Positions 45,353 to 57,295 of a DNA stretch of 64,000 nucleotides are shown here, one piece after another (within the stretch, counting starts at the first letter, position 1; every line of letters starts with the position of its first letter). The notes beneath the pieces are model-generated. The model was not told the origin of the DNA. It saw nothing but the letters and a program-made list of their open reading frames with translations, and searched no databases. Both the position numbers and the translations under genes were made by a program. The stretch is from positions 17,598,501-17,662,500 of the forward strand of contig NC_016132.3 in assembly GCF_000005505.3 (NCBI RefSeq), written 5' to 3'. Origin of the DNA: Brachypodium distachyon. Lineage: Eukaryota; Streptophyta; Magnoliopsida; Poales; Poaceae.

Positions 45353-47956
45353 AAATTTCTGCTTGTTTTTTATCATTAGATTTGAGCTGTTATAATCTGA
45401 ACCCATAATGATTAATTATGTATATTATTGTATTCTCTTGCTAAGAATTGTCTTCGGTCGTTTGTTTTGAAAGGGTCGTTTTTCTATTTTTAACCAAAGT
45501 TGATCTGATCTATGCACGTATGAATTGGTGTGCTTAATTTCCCAGTAGCATGCACCAAGGTGCACCGGTACCAGTCCGGCTAGAAAGATAGGAAAATTGA
45601 AAATATATATAGATCGAGGATTAGTATCTCAATCGGCATGTAGCAGGCCAGAGGCCCTGTCGGACTCTTTTTGAGTCCAACGCACTCACGGGCGGCTGTG
45701 CACGCGTGTTGGAGTTATAATTTTTTGGTTGATTTATTCTCGTCCGTACGATAATTTTGAAACAATTTACACCGTAGAATTTCTGCTATTTTAATTAGAT
45801 ATTACATAATCAATTTAACGTGCAGACACGGTTCATGAGAAAAGTCCATGTAAGTGGCAAATTAGTGATGCTAATATGGAAAAGATGTGAGTTAACGTGG
45901 GATTTGTCACAAGATTAAGAAATAATGAAACAAGCAATCAAATTATATTGATTCATTACATGTAATGTGTCTGCTTATAGATCCTAGGTTTCTAAACTAA
46001 AGGACAATTAGGACATTTGAACATTTTTAGTGTTTATCTATTATATACTAAAATCAATGTGAGGGATACCGAGGGAAGCCTCTACGTTGATTCACATCTC
46101 TCCAATTATGTTCAGCCGTTGGATCCGAGATCTACGAATCCTAATCGTTTGATGTTCGCCTGACAAACCCACACCCCGCGTGTCCGTTTCGTCCGCCCCG
46201 TCTGTCGTTCGTGCCCACCTACGCACGAAAAAATCGCTCACTCGACGCACCACCCCTTCATCCGCCGTCAACTTCTCTCGCCAGGCACGGCGCCGCAGAA
46301 TCACGGGCCGTTTTTTTATCATCTCTCTCCTACCGGGGCCCCTCCCCTACCACATCTAGCATGTAGCATGGAACATCTGGTCTATATTGATGCTCTAAAT
46401 GTAGATGCATATGCTGCAATTAATCCTGTAAAAATTGAAGTGTCAGTTCAGTTACTCCTCTGTATTAGTCCACACATTAGAATACTTTTTTAAAATACTG
46501 ATGTGTTTTCTTTTTGCTTAAGTGATGCGGGAGTTGTGAGTAATTCATATTTAGTCGGCGTTCCTTTGCCAATGCCAATTTATGACCACTTCTATCGTGA
46601 TATAATCATCATAATTTTTTGATTTACGTCGGTGTTAATTTACCATTTCTATGATATACTATTGGTAGTACTTCGTGGATTTCTGTTGTCGTCAACTCCA
46701 ATCTGCATTACAACCAACACATTTTCTCATTAAAGCTATTAATGTATTATATACTGACACTGAGAGACATTCCTGGGGACCTACTCTAATATTCCGTCAT
46801 GTTCTATATTTTGTTTTTCAGAAGACAAAAGAACATACATCGGTTATGTGGATCAAGCGTGCAACTAAATAATTTGCTGAGGTCACATCACCCATGGTGT
46901 CTGCACATCTCTGTGTAATTTGACATTCTGTTGTATCATTAGAATTCAGCTGAGGTCCAGGTCCTCATCGTATTAAGGAACTGTATGCATCCTTTTCTCC
47001 AACCATACATTTAGTTCCTTGCTCTCTTATAGGTTTCATAGTGAGTATATCTTGCATGATCACACACTCATGCATAGTTTCTTCTCAAACCGACTGAATC
47101 TTTAGGCTAATCAGACTGCTAGAAAACTTGAGCTATTATATTTACTTTCGTTTGGATCTTGTATGTTAACATGAGCAACCAGCTCATTTGCTAGACACAA
47201 GAGCATTACCAGGTGATCCAGGTAAATTAGCGCTAGTTGCTCAAACTATTATATTACACACAAAAATTGTTTTCTGAGATTTCACTATGCATGCATTCTC
47301 ACAGTTCCTGTTCTTCATCTATTTTTGCTTGCAGTGTGAGAGCTGCACATGCAGTACTCCCTCTCAGATTTATTCATCGAAGATTCGCATAGGTTGGTGT
47401 TGTGTGGTGGGAGTTGGCTCCTACTGGCTGCAGTCGTTGAAATGTTTTTCGTGATTTGTCAAGTGTCCTAAAACATAATTTTGTCAAATTTTGTAAGGAC
47501 AATGGATCAATGTCTTTGCCAAGATAGTAATATGTATTTTAGATCTTTTCAAAAAATAATATGTATTTTAGATGACAAAACAAAGTCTTTTTTTGAAATT
47601 CTTGGAGTAAAGCATGTAGCTTGTCTATATATTTCAAAATGTTCTTCTAACATGAATGGTACCATTCCCTGTGAATTAACATATTACAGTATTCAACTAT
47701 TAAAGTTAGAGGTTCCTCTTTATCATTTGTTGATGATTCCTTTACATTGCCATTGAGAAATCTATGTTGATCTTTTCACAAAAAAAGCATGTAAATTGTC
47801 TTCTACTTTGATGTATATATGCAAATAGCTAGGAAAAAAGAGACAGAAGAAACAGAGTGCAGTTTTCAATGCTATTACTTCTATTGAAATAACAAAACAC
47901 ATGAACTAATCTTTGTTGATGTTCTTTGTCAGTAATTATCATTGCCTAAGCATGTA
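45353..47956. other. AT-rich intergenic DNA, no gene seen
   Basis: Mostly AT-rich. It contains a possible Helitron 5' start near 46037 and frames up to 91 codons without known domains. Confidence 0.35.
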
Positions 47957-48211
47957 CTCCCTCGATCCATAATAAGTGTCGGAGTATATGGTATTGTGCG
48001 ATGTAGAATATAGTTAAGACGTTGGATATAACTTGGCTTTTAGAGTTGCTACCTTTGCCTACTTAGGAATCTCCCATGCCTAATTTTATGGCATGTACCA
48101 TGGTGCAGAGCAACTCAGTAGACTCAAAAAATCTGTTTACCGAGTTGGGGTCAGTAGTAATTTGTTTATGTCAATAGAAGTTATACGTCTTATATTCTAA
48201 AATGGAGGAAG
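47957..48211. mobile_element. Stowaway-like MITE, diverged (~255 bp)
   Basis: Left end CTCCCTCGATCCATAATAAG with TA before it; right end CTTATATTCTAAAATGGAGG ending next to TA. The two ends are imperfect inverted repeats. The interior is unrelated to the other copies. Confidence 0.55.
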
Positions 48212-50069
48212 TATCAGGTAGTATTTGTTTATGCAAATTTCGATTATTTAGGTTTTTGAGCTCCTTTACGATACCCTGGATTTAGGCTTTACAGAAAATA
48301 TAAACGTCGCGTACATGTGACGAAAAAAAAAACTACTCCGTGGCCAAATGGCTTCACATGACCCCAATTGGTAGCTATAGATCGAACCTTCAACATAGTT
48401 TCATTATGCTCAACCGGCACGATGGCGGACCGCGAGGGAGAGTTGTTGGATTTGGATGGGCGAGAGCTGAAGACGGAATGTTTAACGGAACCACGAGCTA
48501 GTCGATGATGGATCGAGACGGCCGGCGGTGTGGTCTGGCCTGGTCGCCGTCGTCCACTAGCAGCGACGGATGTGGGTTTGGTTGGAAACAGAGGCCGATA
48601 GGAGATCAGGAGACGGGCACGCGGAGAAAAGCGGCGGCGGGCCGGGGAAGCGGACCCGATGTCACGCTCACGTACACTACCCCCCCCCCCCCGCCCCTGG
48701 TTTCAGATATCAACAGTTCAACACGGAAAATGACGGGGGCCCGGCTAGGAACTAACTGGTCGCCCAACAAGGCACCACGCAACGACCCAGCACAGCAGGA
48801 TATGGCACGATCGAAGACTGCGTAGTCCGGGCGAAGGCACTATCAACCACGCGGTTGAGGGTTCCTAAACACGGGGTCACACAGCTTTGCGCCTTCTATT
48901 ACCGAACCTCACCCCCGTGCCCAGGCAGCTAGGCCCTCGCCGATCGAGCGCACGCTTTTCTCAGGCCGTGACGTCCTCGTACGCCATGGAGCAGTTGTTT
49001 TCACCTTTGCGTCTAATTTGTACCATCATTTCGACGGCGATTTGACGTTAGATTACTTAGGTTAATCAAAGCAAGAAGCCTCCATCTGTCACACGTACGT
49101 GCAAGCTAAGTAAGCCGCCACGCAGTGTCATTTTTCTTCTTCTCTCTGGAGCTGTTAGCCAGGGTGGTAGGCGCACAGCAATACAGCATACACACACGCA
49201 CAATTTATACATAAATTAACGAGGGCACGGGTTCTTCTCATGCCATCTCCTGCGTCACACGGCTGCAACACTTCTTTTCTTTCTGAGAACGAAACTCAAG
49301 CGCATGATGTTGACAAATGACAATCATATGCTTCTACTAGAAGTCAGACAAGTTTCATCGTGGATTTAAATGAACTGAGGTCGATTGCTCACCCTGCAAA
49401 CAGAACCGCCCGAGAATCCGAGATGCCCATTCGTCCTCCGGTATGTATATGTGCCGCCCAAGAGCGAGCGAGCGACATGTACACGTATAGCACGCGCCCA
49501 ACGTCAACGCGCGGTGTGAAATTAGGCCACAGGCCAACGTAACGTACGGATTGCATGGATTAGATTAGATTATCTCCCGATCGATCCACGTCCACTTGCC
49601 GGAGACCGACAAATGCATTGCACCGATTCGTTCATCTTGCTCCCAAGTCAGCAGTCTGCAGTGCAACTTCACGAGCGCCTGTCTGCACTGCAGGATTTAT
49701 GTATGTATATATGCATTGCATCTTGCACATGTACATGTACACACACCAAACTCGTTTGGTTTGGAGTTTTGGATATACGTGCATACTATACAAGTAAGTC
49801 ACATGCTTGTAAGACGCAACATGATCAATTATATATATGGCCGCTTGGTTCCAAGCCGAGACAAAATCTAATCACTAGGGACAGCATGTACACATGTAAA
49901 CACGTCACACCGAGAAAAGAACTACACGGAAACTCTAGTACTCTACCAAATCAAAAGATAAACAAAACAACAACAAACCGAGCTTAGGTAGCGCACCGCG
50001 TACGTGTGCACACGCAAAAACGCATCCAGCCGCGCGCCATTGCACGCGCCGGCCGTCGATCAGCTACAG
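48212..50069. other. Intergenic, mixed composition
   Basis: Contains a GC-rich patch with a C run at 48681-48692 and the 3' flank of the minus-strand gene at 50070. Frames of 60-124 codons show no family match. Confidence 0.35.
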
Positions 50070-50636
50070 CTAGCCTCCGTGCACGACGACGGCCGCGGCG
50101 GCTCCTCCTCCTCCGCCTGGAGCTTTCTTGGTCGCGGCGGCGGCCCCGAACCCGCCGGAGCGCGGAGGGAAGCCCCCCACGGCGACGCTGCGGCTCCTCC
50201 GCACGGCGGGCGGAGGCAGGCCGACGCGCCCGGCGTCGGCGCCGAACTCGACGGGCGCGTCCTCGTCGATCCGCCCCACGGCCACGCTCCTGCTCCTCAC
50301 GGGCAACGCCGCGGCCGCCGTGTCCGGGGACGCGCGCGCCGCAGACCGCTGGGACATGGCGCGGACGAGCTCGGCCACCTCCGCGTCGTCGCCCCGGCGC
50401 GTGGAGCGGGAGCTGAAGGCTGCCGCGTTCATGGAGCCCGGCCCGCCGAACCCGCCGCGGCCCACGGCGCCGGCGTACTGGGCCGGCATGTGGCCCGCGC
50501 ACGCCGACATCTTCCGCACGTACGAGTCGCACGCCCGCGACAGCGCCCGCACCGGCGCCCCCAGCCACCGCCCCAGCTTCTTCCCCCCTCCCCCGCCGCC
50601 GCCGCCGCCGCCGTCTCCCTTCTGATCCTGCTTCAT
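50070..50636 (-). CDS. Uncharacterised plant protein with two RSRSVAVG motifs
   Basis: An intronless frame of 188 residues. The N-terminus is basic with a Gly run (8-18), then KLGRWLGAPVRALSRACDSYVRKMSACAG (about 20-48), which looks like an amphipathic helical block that recurs in a family of small plant proteins. Two copies of RSRSVAVG lie at 114-121 and 147-154, the first followed by RIDEDAPVEFG. The function of this family is unknown to me; the SRSV motif might be a phosphorylation or binding site, but that is inference. A TATA-like TTTATATAAA at 50748 lies about 110 bases upstream on the minus strand, giving a plausible promoter. Other overlapping frames on both strands are shadows of this GC-rich exon. 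The start is the first ATG after the TATA box in this frame. Confidence 0.7.
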   Translation of the reverse strand: MKQDQKGDGGGGGGGGGGKKLGRWLGAPVRALSRACDSYVRKMSACAGHMPAQYAGAVGRGGFGGPGSMNAAAFSSRSTRRGDDAEVAELVRAMSQRSAARASPDTAAAALPVRSRSVAVGRIDEDAPVEFGADAGRVGLPPPAVRRSRSVAVGGFPPRSGGFGAAAATKKAPGGGGGAAAAVVVHGG

Positions 50637-50747
50637 CCTTTTCGTAGCCGCGCGCGCTGGGGGTCAATGGGCGCGAGATGGGCGAGGGGAATTCTGCCGA
50701 GGGATGCGATGATTGATTGCTGGATTTCTTTCTTTGGACGGGGTCGT

Positions 50748-50757
50748 TTATATAAAG
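50748..50757 (-). promoter_or_regulatory. TATA box of the RSRSVAVG gene
   Basis: The palindromic TTTATATAAA lies at a suitable distance upstream of the start codon at 50636. A transcription start near 50720 would give a leader of about 85 bases. Confidence 0.7.
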
Positions 50758-51663
50758 GCAGCGGGGAGAGCGAGAGCGAGAGCAGCTAAGCTAGCTTAGC
50801 GCGATGGATCGCTTCGTGGAAGGTCTAGTCACCCAGCTGGTTTGAAGCTTTGAACTGGCAAGTAGTAGTAGCACCCACCGCGATCATTTTGTTAAGCAAG
50901 TGAGAAAATTCTGGCGCGCCACAGACCCCCGTAGTCAAATCAAATGAAACGGGGAAGGAAAGGTTCAGCGACTGTACGTGTGTGTAACTGTGTATACGCA
51001 ATTAATATAGCTATGCGAGTATTATTAATGATCTCCTATTAATTCCTAGCAGCTACTAGAATTCGTCAAAGTCAGCACGCAATTTGCTCAGATGAACACG
51101 GGATTGGAGAAGGCGTGGCCGTATTAATTGATGATGGGTGGTGGTTAATTAGCAGCATCAGGAGTAGTAGTAGTGTTGGATCGTGCTTGTTTGCTTGAAC
51201 TTTGGAAGTTACCAAACGGGTAGTATAAAAATGACTTAATGAGAGCTAATTTAACACTCAAACGTTTAACATGCGGTTCAAATCATTTTTGTAGCAGAGT
51301 GGTCGTCGTCTTGTAGTAAGATTTCGTTTGCGGTGAATAACCTGGAAACTGAGGTTGATCCCTGAATTCAACCGAGAATCAAACCGTGGCTGACCGGTTT
51401 TCGATCCTGTCCCGTCCCGACAAGGAAAAACATGAAAGCGTCGGGCCTTTGCCGTTTTTCCAACACCTTTTTGATCACTTTAAGCAATAGCCGGATTGAG
51501 TAATGCTGTTTGTATACTCCTGATCGAGCCAATTAGCTTTTGCTGTTTCACCTGCTCGTATTAAAAAACGTGGACATCTTGTACAAAACTAAAAATGTGG
51601 TAGCACGTGCAGAGACGAGCAGAATTCATGGATATCTGAGATTTCCTTGGATGTTGAGAAGAC
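50758..51663. other. Upstream intergenic DNA, no gene seen
   Basis: Contains GAGAGCGAGAGCGAGAG-type purine repeats near 50764-50785 and then AT-rich sequence. Nothing coding recognised. Confidence 0.35.
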
Positions 51664-52480
51664 TTTTTTTTTAGAATAACCCGTAATTTTATTCAAACTT
51701 GAAAATCGTTACAGGTACAATGTTTTGGATTATGAATCCAAGAAATTACAAAGCAACTCTTATAACTAAGATTTACAATGAAATCTCTTACATATCTTCT
51801 CCATGATATCAACTTTTGCAATATGAAATACCGTCGATGCTTCGGTAAAAAGACTGTAATTGGACTTGAGCGGCAACAGTGCCCCTCGTATCCCTGCACG
51901 TAGTTGACTATCTTTAAAGGTTTCAAAAAAACAACTTGAGTCGTCCATCCAAAAAGATGGGAAGCCATAAGCGTTGAACGTACTCGGACCGAAGATAATT
52001 CCCTAAAAGTACAGGTCGTCGAATCACAAGATCTTCAGAACACGAAAGGACTCCATAGCCACAAAAACTCATATCAACGAAAGCACCATGACACGCTGAC
52101 AAAGCTCATCAAATCCATATGAACGGATCTGCGAGGAAAGAAATTCAAAATCTGCAAGATTGAACCTGCGGTGAGTAGATCCTTTCTGGCTCCGTGGCAC
52201 CGCCTGGTAAGGTGACGCCACAGCAGAATAAGAACCGAAATACCTTTATTGTTGACGGCATCGCACCTCATTCCGCCATAGCGCTGCCAATGAAGACCAC
52301 ACAACTCATAATATCTAGATGCGTATAACAGAATCCAAGGTTCCCCCACCTCACAACGCGAAGATGACGCGGGAGATGAGGGGTACCTGCGAATTTCTTG
52401 ATATCTATGTCAAAACTCTTCTCTCTCTTTTTTCCTGAGCTGGAAAAACACTCAACCTGACCAAGTCACAGGTTTGGCCC
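51664..52480 (-). mobile_element. Retroposon 3' end with poly(A), minus orientation
   Basis: A T run at about 51667-51675 is the complement of a poly(A) tail, preceded on the minus strand by a GAATAAAATTAC region. Farther in, frames at 51693-51968 and 52074-52349 are short and Cys/His-poor and show no clear reverse-transcriptase block. The overall style (untranslated end, then poly(A)) matches grass LINE 3' ends such as those at 24600 and 55275. Confidence 0.5.
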
Positions 52481-53829
52481 AGAAGGCCGGTAGCACCGCG
52501 GGCCTCAGATATCCAAAACCGGACCAAAGCTCAAGAATTTTCCCTTTTCTGCACATACGAAGTCACCGGCACAGGGCCTGATCAAGCGGATTGGAAATGG
52601 GCCATCTACAAATTGGATAGCCCGAGTCCCGAGACAAGGCACTCCCACCGCTTGTGGCAAAGCTACCAGATCCACCGCAGCTTGAATTAGTTTCCGATTT
52701 GATTGATCCGGTTGCCGGTACCACGCCATGCTCGGCAGATCGTCCTTCGAGTTCACTATTGAAGGTCTCCCGACGGCGGCGGCGCCCTTCATGCTGCATC
52801 GTGTACGCGCAACGTTCCATAGCTACGCCTGCCCGCACAGACCTCAAACTCTCCTTCAAACACTACGAGCATTCACCGCAAAGGTTGCCGGTTAGCGTGC
52901 AAGATGGCCAAACCTCCTGGTGCCGCTGACGCGATATACACCCATGTTCTTTGCCAACCACGTGGCACTCCCTTTTTTCTTAATCACGATTAGCAAATGG
53001 ACGGATCCCCATGTTCCTCTCTCTCCTCGTACGTCAGAACCCGTAGCTCGTCCATCTTCTTCTCTCTCACAGTCTTCTCCTCTCTCTCTCTTTCTCTCTC
53101 ACGGCCATCCCCACCTCGTCTGCATCTGGAGCTCATGCGCTGGGCACTCTCCCGATCCTACCGCGGCCGCCGGCTTCTTCCGTTCCGGATCCTCCGACGC
53201 CGGCCTGCTCCGCCCAGGATCCGCCGTCACCTGTGCCCCACTGTCCTCGACTTCCTTCGCGGTTCCGCCCCGGAACCGGCAAGGCCGGTCTGCCTCGCAC
53301 CGGGACACTGGAAAGCCAAGCCCGCTCTAGCTCCCACGACGGCAAGCTGGTGGTGACTGGTGAGCACGCGGGGCTGATTCAGTTCCTTTTTTTTCTTAGA
53401 TCCATCGAGTGCTGATATGAGGTACTATGCAAAAAGTTTCTTTTTTTTTATCTTAGATTCATGAGAGGTATTGTGATTGACGATTGATGAGGTACTTATG
53501 AATGAGTTTTTGTCTTCTCCGATGATGCCTTGTACTTATGAATGAGGTGTATTTTTTTTTTCTGTGATGTACCACTGTGTTTTGATGTACCAATGGGTTA
53601 GCGTCTTGATGATTGAGGAGGTACTTGTCATGTGTTGTAATTGATTTGATGTGCTAATGTACATAATAAGATTAGCACGTACCATGGGTACATTACATGA
53701 CGAGATACTAAGTTTTTACGATGCTTGTAATATGATTTTTCTTGGGTACATGTACTGCCCTTCCGATTCTAAATTGTGTCGAAATATTACATGTACATAA
53801 TTTTGAACTTTTTGATGAGGTACTTAAAA
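52481..53829. other. Mixed intergenic DNA with CT-rich tract
   Basis: 52500-52930 gives overlapping minus-strand frames without known domains, possibly the 5' part of the retroposon. 53030-53110 is CT-rich (TCTCTCTCTC). 53110-53340 is GC-rich with frames on both strands but no family match. Confidence 0.3.
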
Positions 53830-54231
53830 ACTGATAAGGTGCATTTCATGTACCACGATGTACTTAGAATGATGGATGCTTAAAATTAATGTTATTTGCA
53901 CCAATGTATCATGTACTATCGTGTACTCTCATTAGTATTAAAAGTAAATGGTAAGCGAGCAATGTACCATCTTTTTGTCGTGCATGTACCTTGATGTACT
54001 AAACTATATACCGATGAGTACATTATGTGGACCGATAAGGTGCAGTTAATGTACCACGATGTAATTAGAATGATGGATGTTTAAAATTAATGTCATTTGC
54101 ACTAATGTATCGTGTACCATCGTGTACTCTCATTAGTATTGAAAGTACATGGTAAACGAGCAATCCATCCTTTTGTTGTACATGTACTTTGATTACTAAA
54201 CTATAAACCGACGAGTACATTACGCGAACTT
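53830..54231. repeat. Two tandem ~201-bp units, AT-rich
   Basis: CTGATAAGGTGCATTTCATG at 53831 recurs as CCGATAAGGTGCAGTTAATG at 54032, followed in both by TACCACGATGTA, AGAATGATGGATG, TAAAATTAATGT and GTGTACTCTCATTAGTATT. Farther on, GAACTTTCAAAATTTCAGCG recurs three times (54228, 54308, 54392), a separate shorter array. Confidence 0.85.
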
Positions 54232-54560
54232 TCAAAATTTCAGCGAGAAACAAAAGAAAAGGAGCGAAGAAAAAATATGTACTAAACTATATAAGTACAT
54301 TATGTGTGAACTTTCAAAATTTCAGCGAGAAAAGAAAAAAGAGCAAAGAAAAAAAGATGTACTAAACCATATACCGATGAATACATTTGTGAACTTTCAA
54401 AATTTCAGCGAGAAAAGAAAAAAATATGTACGTTAGCTCTCCCGTAAATTTTCATTGACAATAGAAAAAGAAACTGGGAAAAAAAGTGTGTCAGACGTTG
54501 CATGAACTAGAGAGAGAATGAGAGAGGATAAAAAAGTGTCAGGTAGTACACTGCTAATCA

Positions 54561-54971
54561 ATGCTTTGCTGCAAAACACAATCAACTAATCAATTGAGAC
54601 ACACCCTGATGTTGAATTGTGTGGCCAGGAAGATGGGTGTAGGTCGCGTTAGGGTTACAGCCTCCGCTCTCGTGCAAGATGCCATTGCCACAGTCGAGCG
54701 AGATCCGCTCGGTAATTCACGTCTCGCAGTCGCAGCTCAAATTAGGCAAACGCAATTAGCCGCCTACCACCCGCAATTTCCGGAGCACGACGATGAGTCT
54801 ACGGCGGCTCCCGTTCCGCAAGCCATCCTCGATAAGCATCACATTCGCAAGGGCAACAAAGCTGATACGCCAAGTCAAGGTCCAGCAGACGAACTTGACT
54901 TGATTTTGGGCCAGAGTGGACCGTGTGACCCGGCCTTGAGCTATGGAAGGTCCGTGGTGGCTATAGACTAG
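54561..54971 (+). other. Open frame of 136 codons, unknown
   Basis: The frame has a normal-looking mix of residues (RVTASALVQDAIATVERD and so on) and no recognised domain. No promoter or splice signals are evident. It is flanked by repeats, so it may be part of a decayed element. Reported because it is long for this AT-rich region. Confidence 0.2.
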
Positions 54972-55274
54972 TGAGCTAATCATCTCCTGAATCCCGATCC
55001 CCGAAGTTCTGTCTGCGGTCCGCAACGGCTCAACCTTTTTTCCAACCTCTCCTGTCTCTTCTATCTTACACCCCTTTCTCTGCTCAGAATAGGACGTGAC
55101 ACAGCTGACAGCCTTAGTCCAACCAACGCAACATGCATTCTTTCGGCAATATTGCATGGGTTAGTTGCCGATCGGGTCAGACCAGTACAGGTGCAAGGAC
55201 CTTGAGCTCGGAAGTTTTGGTTAATTTCCATGGATACTTTGAGAATTGAGAGGCACATTTTTTTTTGGATTTTT

Positions 55275-55515
55275 TTTTGAGAAACAGTTTTTTTTTACAG
55301 CAAAAACTCTCTTTATTTAATAGTGGTTACGAGAGTTACATCATTTAGCAGAAGAGGGATTAAGCGGGGGGAGAGTAAGACCAGGACCCAACCGGCGAGA
55401 ATTTGGCCTGGCGGGCAAGCTCATGAGCAACAGAGTTGATGCACGAAGAGAATCCGCAAGAGGTAGAGCCCACAATCCAAATTGATATGCATGAATGTTG
55501 GGAATTAGCACAAGC
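55275..55515 (-). pseudogene. LINE 3' end with RNase H-like fragment and poly(A)
   Basis: On the minus strand, from about 55500, the frame reads INSVAHELARQAKFSPVGSW, the C-terminal end of the RNase H-like domain of plant LINEs (N-S-V-A-H-E-L-A). A 3' UTR with an AATAAA-like TAAATAAAGAG and an A run (55288-55296) follow. The body is truncated near 55515, where non-related sequence begins. Confidence 0.75.
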
Positions 55516-56332
55516 AGAGGGGTAAAATTAAGTTAATGCATGGCTCTGTGGGTTATTCTCCACAGCAATCACGCATGATACAAAGAGTTGAGGAGAACGA
55601 ACAGCAAAAATATTTGCCACCGTCTTCTTTTTGCTTTTACCACGTATAAGCTGAAAGAAATTCGCAAAAAAGAGAGTAAAAGTTGAAAGAAGCGAGGATG
55701 TGTTCGTTACATCAGTTGTCTTGCTCGTGCAAAGGACCCTGCAGACTGCAGGTACAAATCTAGCTAACAAACAAAACAGAACGACTCATATTCTCGGTCG
55801 TCGTCGCCTCTTGAAAAGTTTCCCTGCCCTCTTGATGATCGGACACATTGTGTAAAGAAAAAGCTACTCCCGTTTTGCTACGTAACTGTCCGCGACATTA
55901 GAATACTCCCTCTGTAACGAAGGACTTAAGCTAACAGCCCTCGAGGACAACGGGTCCAGTTGGTGAAGCCCATGGGAGATTGTGGATGGACGGTCAGGAA
56001 CCGGGATGACTACAAATCGAATGGTGAAAACGTAGGTGGCCTGAGAATGCATGAAGAGGCTCATTTTTACTGTCCTAAGTATTCATTATGTTTCTTAATT
56101 TCTATGCTTTCGGGTTTTTTTAAGTCAAACTTTGTCAATTTTGTAGAAATTCTTTTAACATGTGTAACACCAAACAATTGCAATATACTAAAAATAGTCA
56201 TAATAATACTAGTTTGGTGTTGCATACGATGTTACTTTTGTATAGAAACTCAGTCAAGGTTGATAATGTTTAACTGAAGACAACCTCAAAGGTATAGACA
56301 TAACAAACAGAGCATGTAAGTTTTTTTTGTTA
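55516..56332. other. Intergenic, no gene seen
   Basis: Contains a TACTCCCTCTGT half-site of a MITE near 55904, an AT-rich stretch with AAGTCAAACTTTGTC near 56123, and no coding signal. Confidence 0.35.
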
Positions 56333-56341
56333 AATTAAGAA

Positions 56342-56883
56342 GAGTAAAATGCATCACTAGTTTATGAACTCGGCAAAAATGAACACTTTAGTTCACGAAC
56401 TCAAAAAATGCATACTTAAACCCCTAAACTGGGACTACCGTGTCACTTTAGTAAAAAAAAACAGTTCGGCGAGGCTTAAACACGCTACGTGACTGCCACG
56501 TCGACTTCGGCGACCCCTTCACCGGCGTCATCTCGTCAAAATTGAGCGTTGTGGACTTGATAGCAACCTTAGGCGAGGCGGCTGCGGCAACGACGTGGTT
56601 CTCAGGGCCCCAGAATCCCTGTCTAGGCGCGGCCGCCTTGCCCCTCGCGGGCGGCTTGGGCATGGTGATTTTGCAGAAAAAATCCTAAGAAAATCGAGTA
56701 GCAGCCCGCGGTCTTGGCCGAAGCCAACGTGGTGGGCACATGGCATGTTTAAGCCTCCCGAACTGTTTTTGGACTAAAGTGACACAATAGTCACAGTTTA
56801 GGGGTTTAAGTGTGCGTTTTCCGAGTTTGTGAACTAAAGTGTTCATTTTTACCGAGTTCATGGACTAGTGGTGTATTTTACTC
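56342..56883. mobile_element. Mutator-like element (MULE) with long TIRs and perfect 9-bp TSD; Pack-MULE candidate
   Basis: The ends begin GAGTAAAATGCATCACTAGT (left) and, on the minus strand, GAGTAAAATACACCACTAGT (right). They match along about 140 bp. Identical 9-bp flanks AATTAAGAA lie at 56333-56341 and 56884-56892, the length that Mutator-like elements make. The ~260-bp centre is GC-rich and contains a minus-strand frame (56663-56448) beginning MPKPPARGKAAAPRQG, Pro/Ala/Arg-rich, unlike any known MULE transposase. The small size and captured-looking GC-rich core fit a Pack-MULE; the donor gene is unknown. Confidence 0.9.
56448..56663 (-). other. Open frame inside the Pack-MULE, possible captured gene fragment
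   Basis: The 71-codon frame starts MPKPPARGKAAAPRQG and has an internal Ala run and the stretch STTLNFDEMTPVKGSPKSTW. It is GC-rich relative to the TIRs. No family was recognised. It runs into the left TIR, so the last residues are not from a donor gene. Confidence 0.3.
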
Positions 56884-57187
56884 AATTAAGAATTACTCTA
56901 TCAATATATAATTATAGATACAAAATCCGATTATAAATAAGAATTTTTAAAAATAAATCTAGTGATTCCAATTTTCCATAGTACTAATATGATACGGTTA
57001 GAGTATATACAAACAGCTGAAGTCAGCCACCTACCGATCTTCCCCATTCCACCAGGAACTTTGACCAAGAAGTTCTCGCCAGATACGCAAACGGCACAGG
57101 TCGCCACTCACCAGCAACATTGACGGACCAAGAAAGAATTGCTCGGGAGCAGGTACGTGGAAACTATCCAGGCCAGTCATGGTAAAC

Positions 57188-57196
57188 CATAAATAG
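57188..57196 (+). promoter_or_regulatory. TATA-like box of the small secreted peptide gene
   Basis: CATAAATAG about 100 bases upstream of the ATG at 57296 suggests a transcription start near 57220. Confidence 0.55.
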
Positions 57197-57295
57197 GGCC
57201 ATAGAGGGGCAGGGCAGTGCAGACACACCCACACACCCATTCCTGCAGGCAGCAACAGACAGCGCACAGAGAAACGAAGGCTCTGCTAGACTGCT

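Noticed and set aside
49984..50667. 227-codon minus-strand frame, very Arg/Gly-rich
   Set aside because: Alternative frame of the RSRSVAVG gene; composition reflects GC-rich codons.
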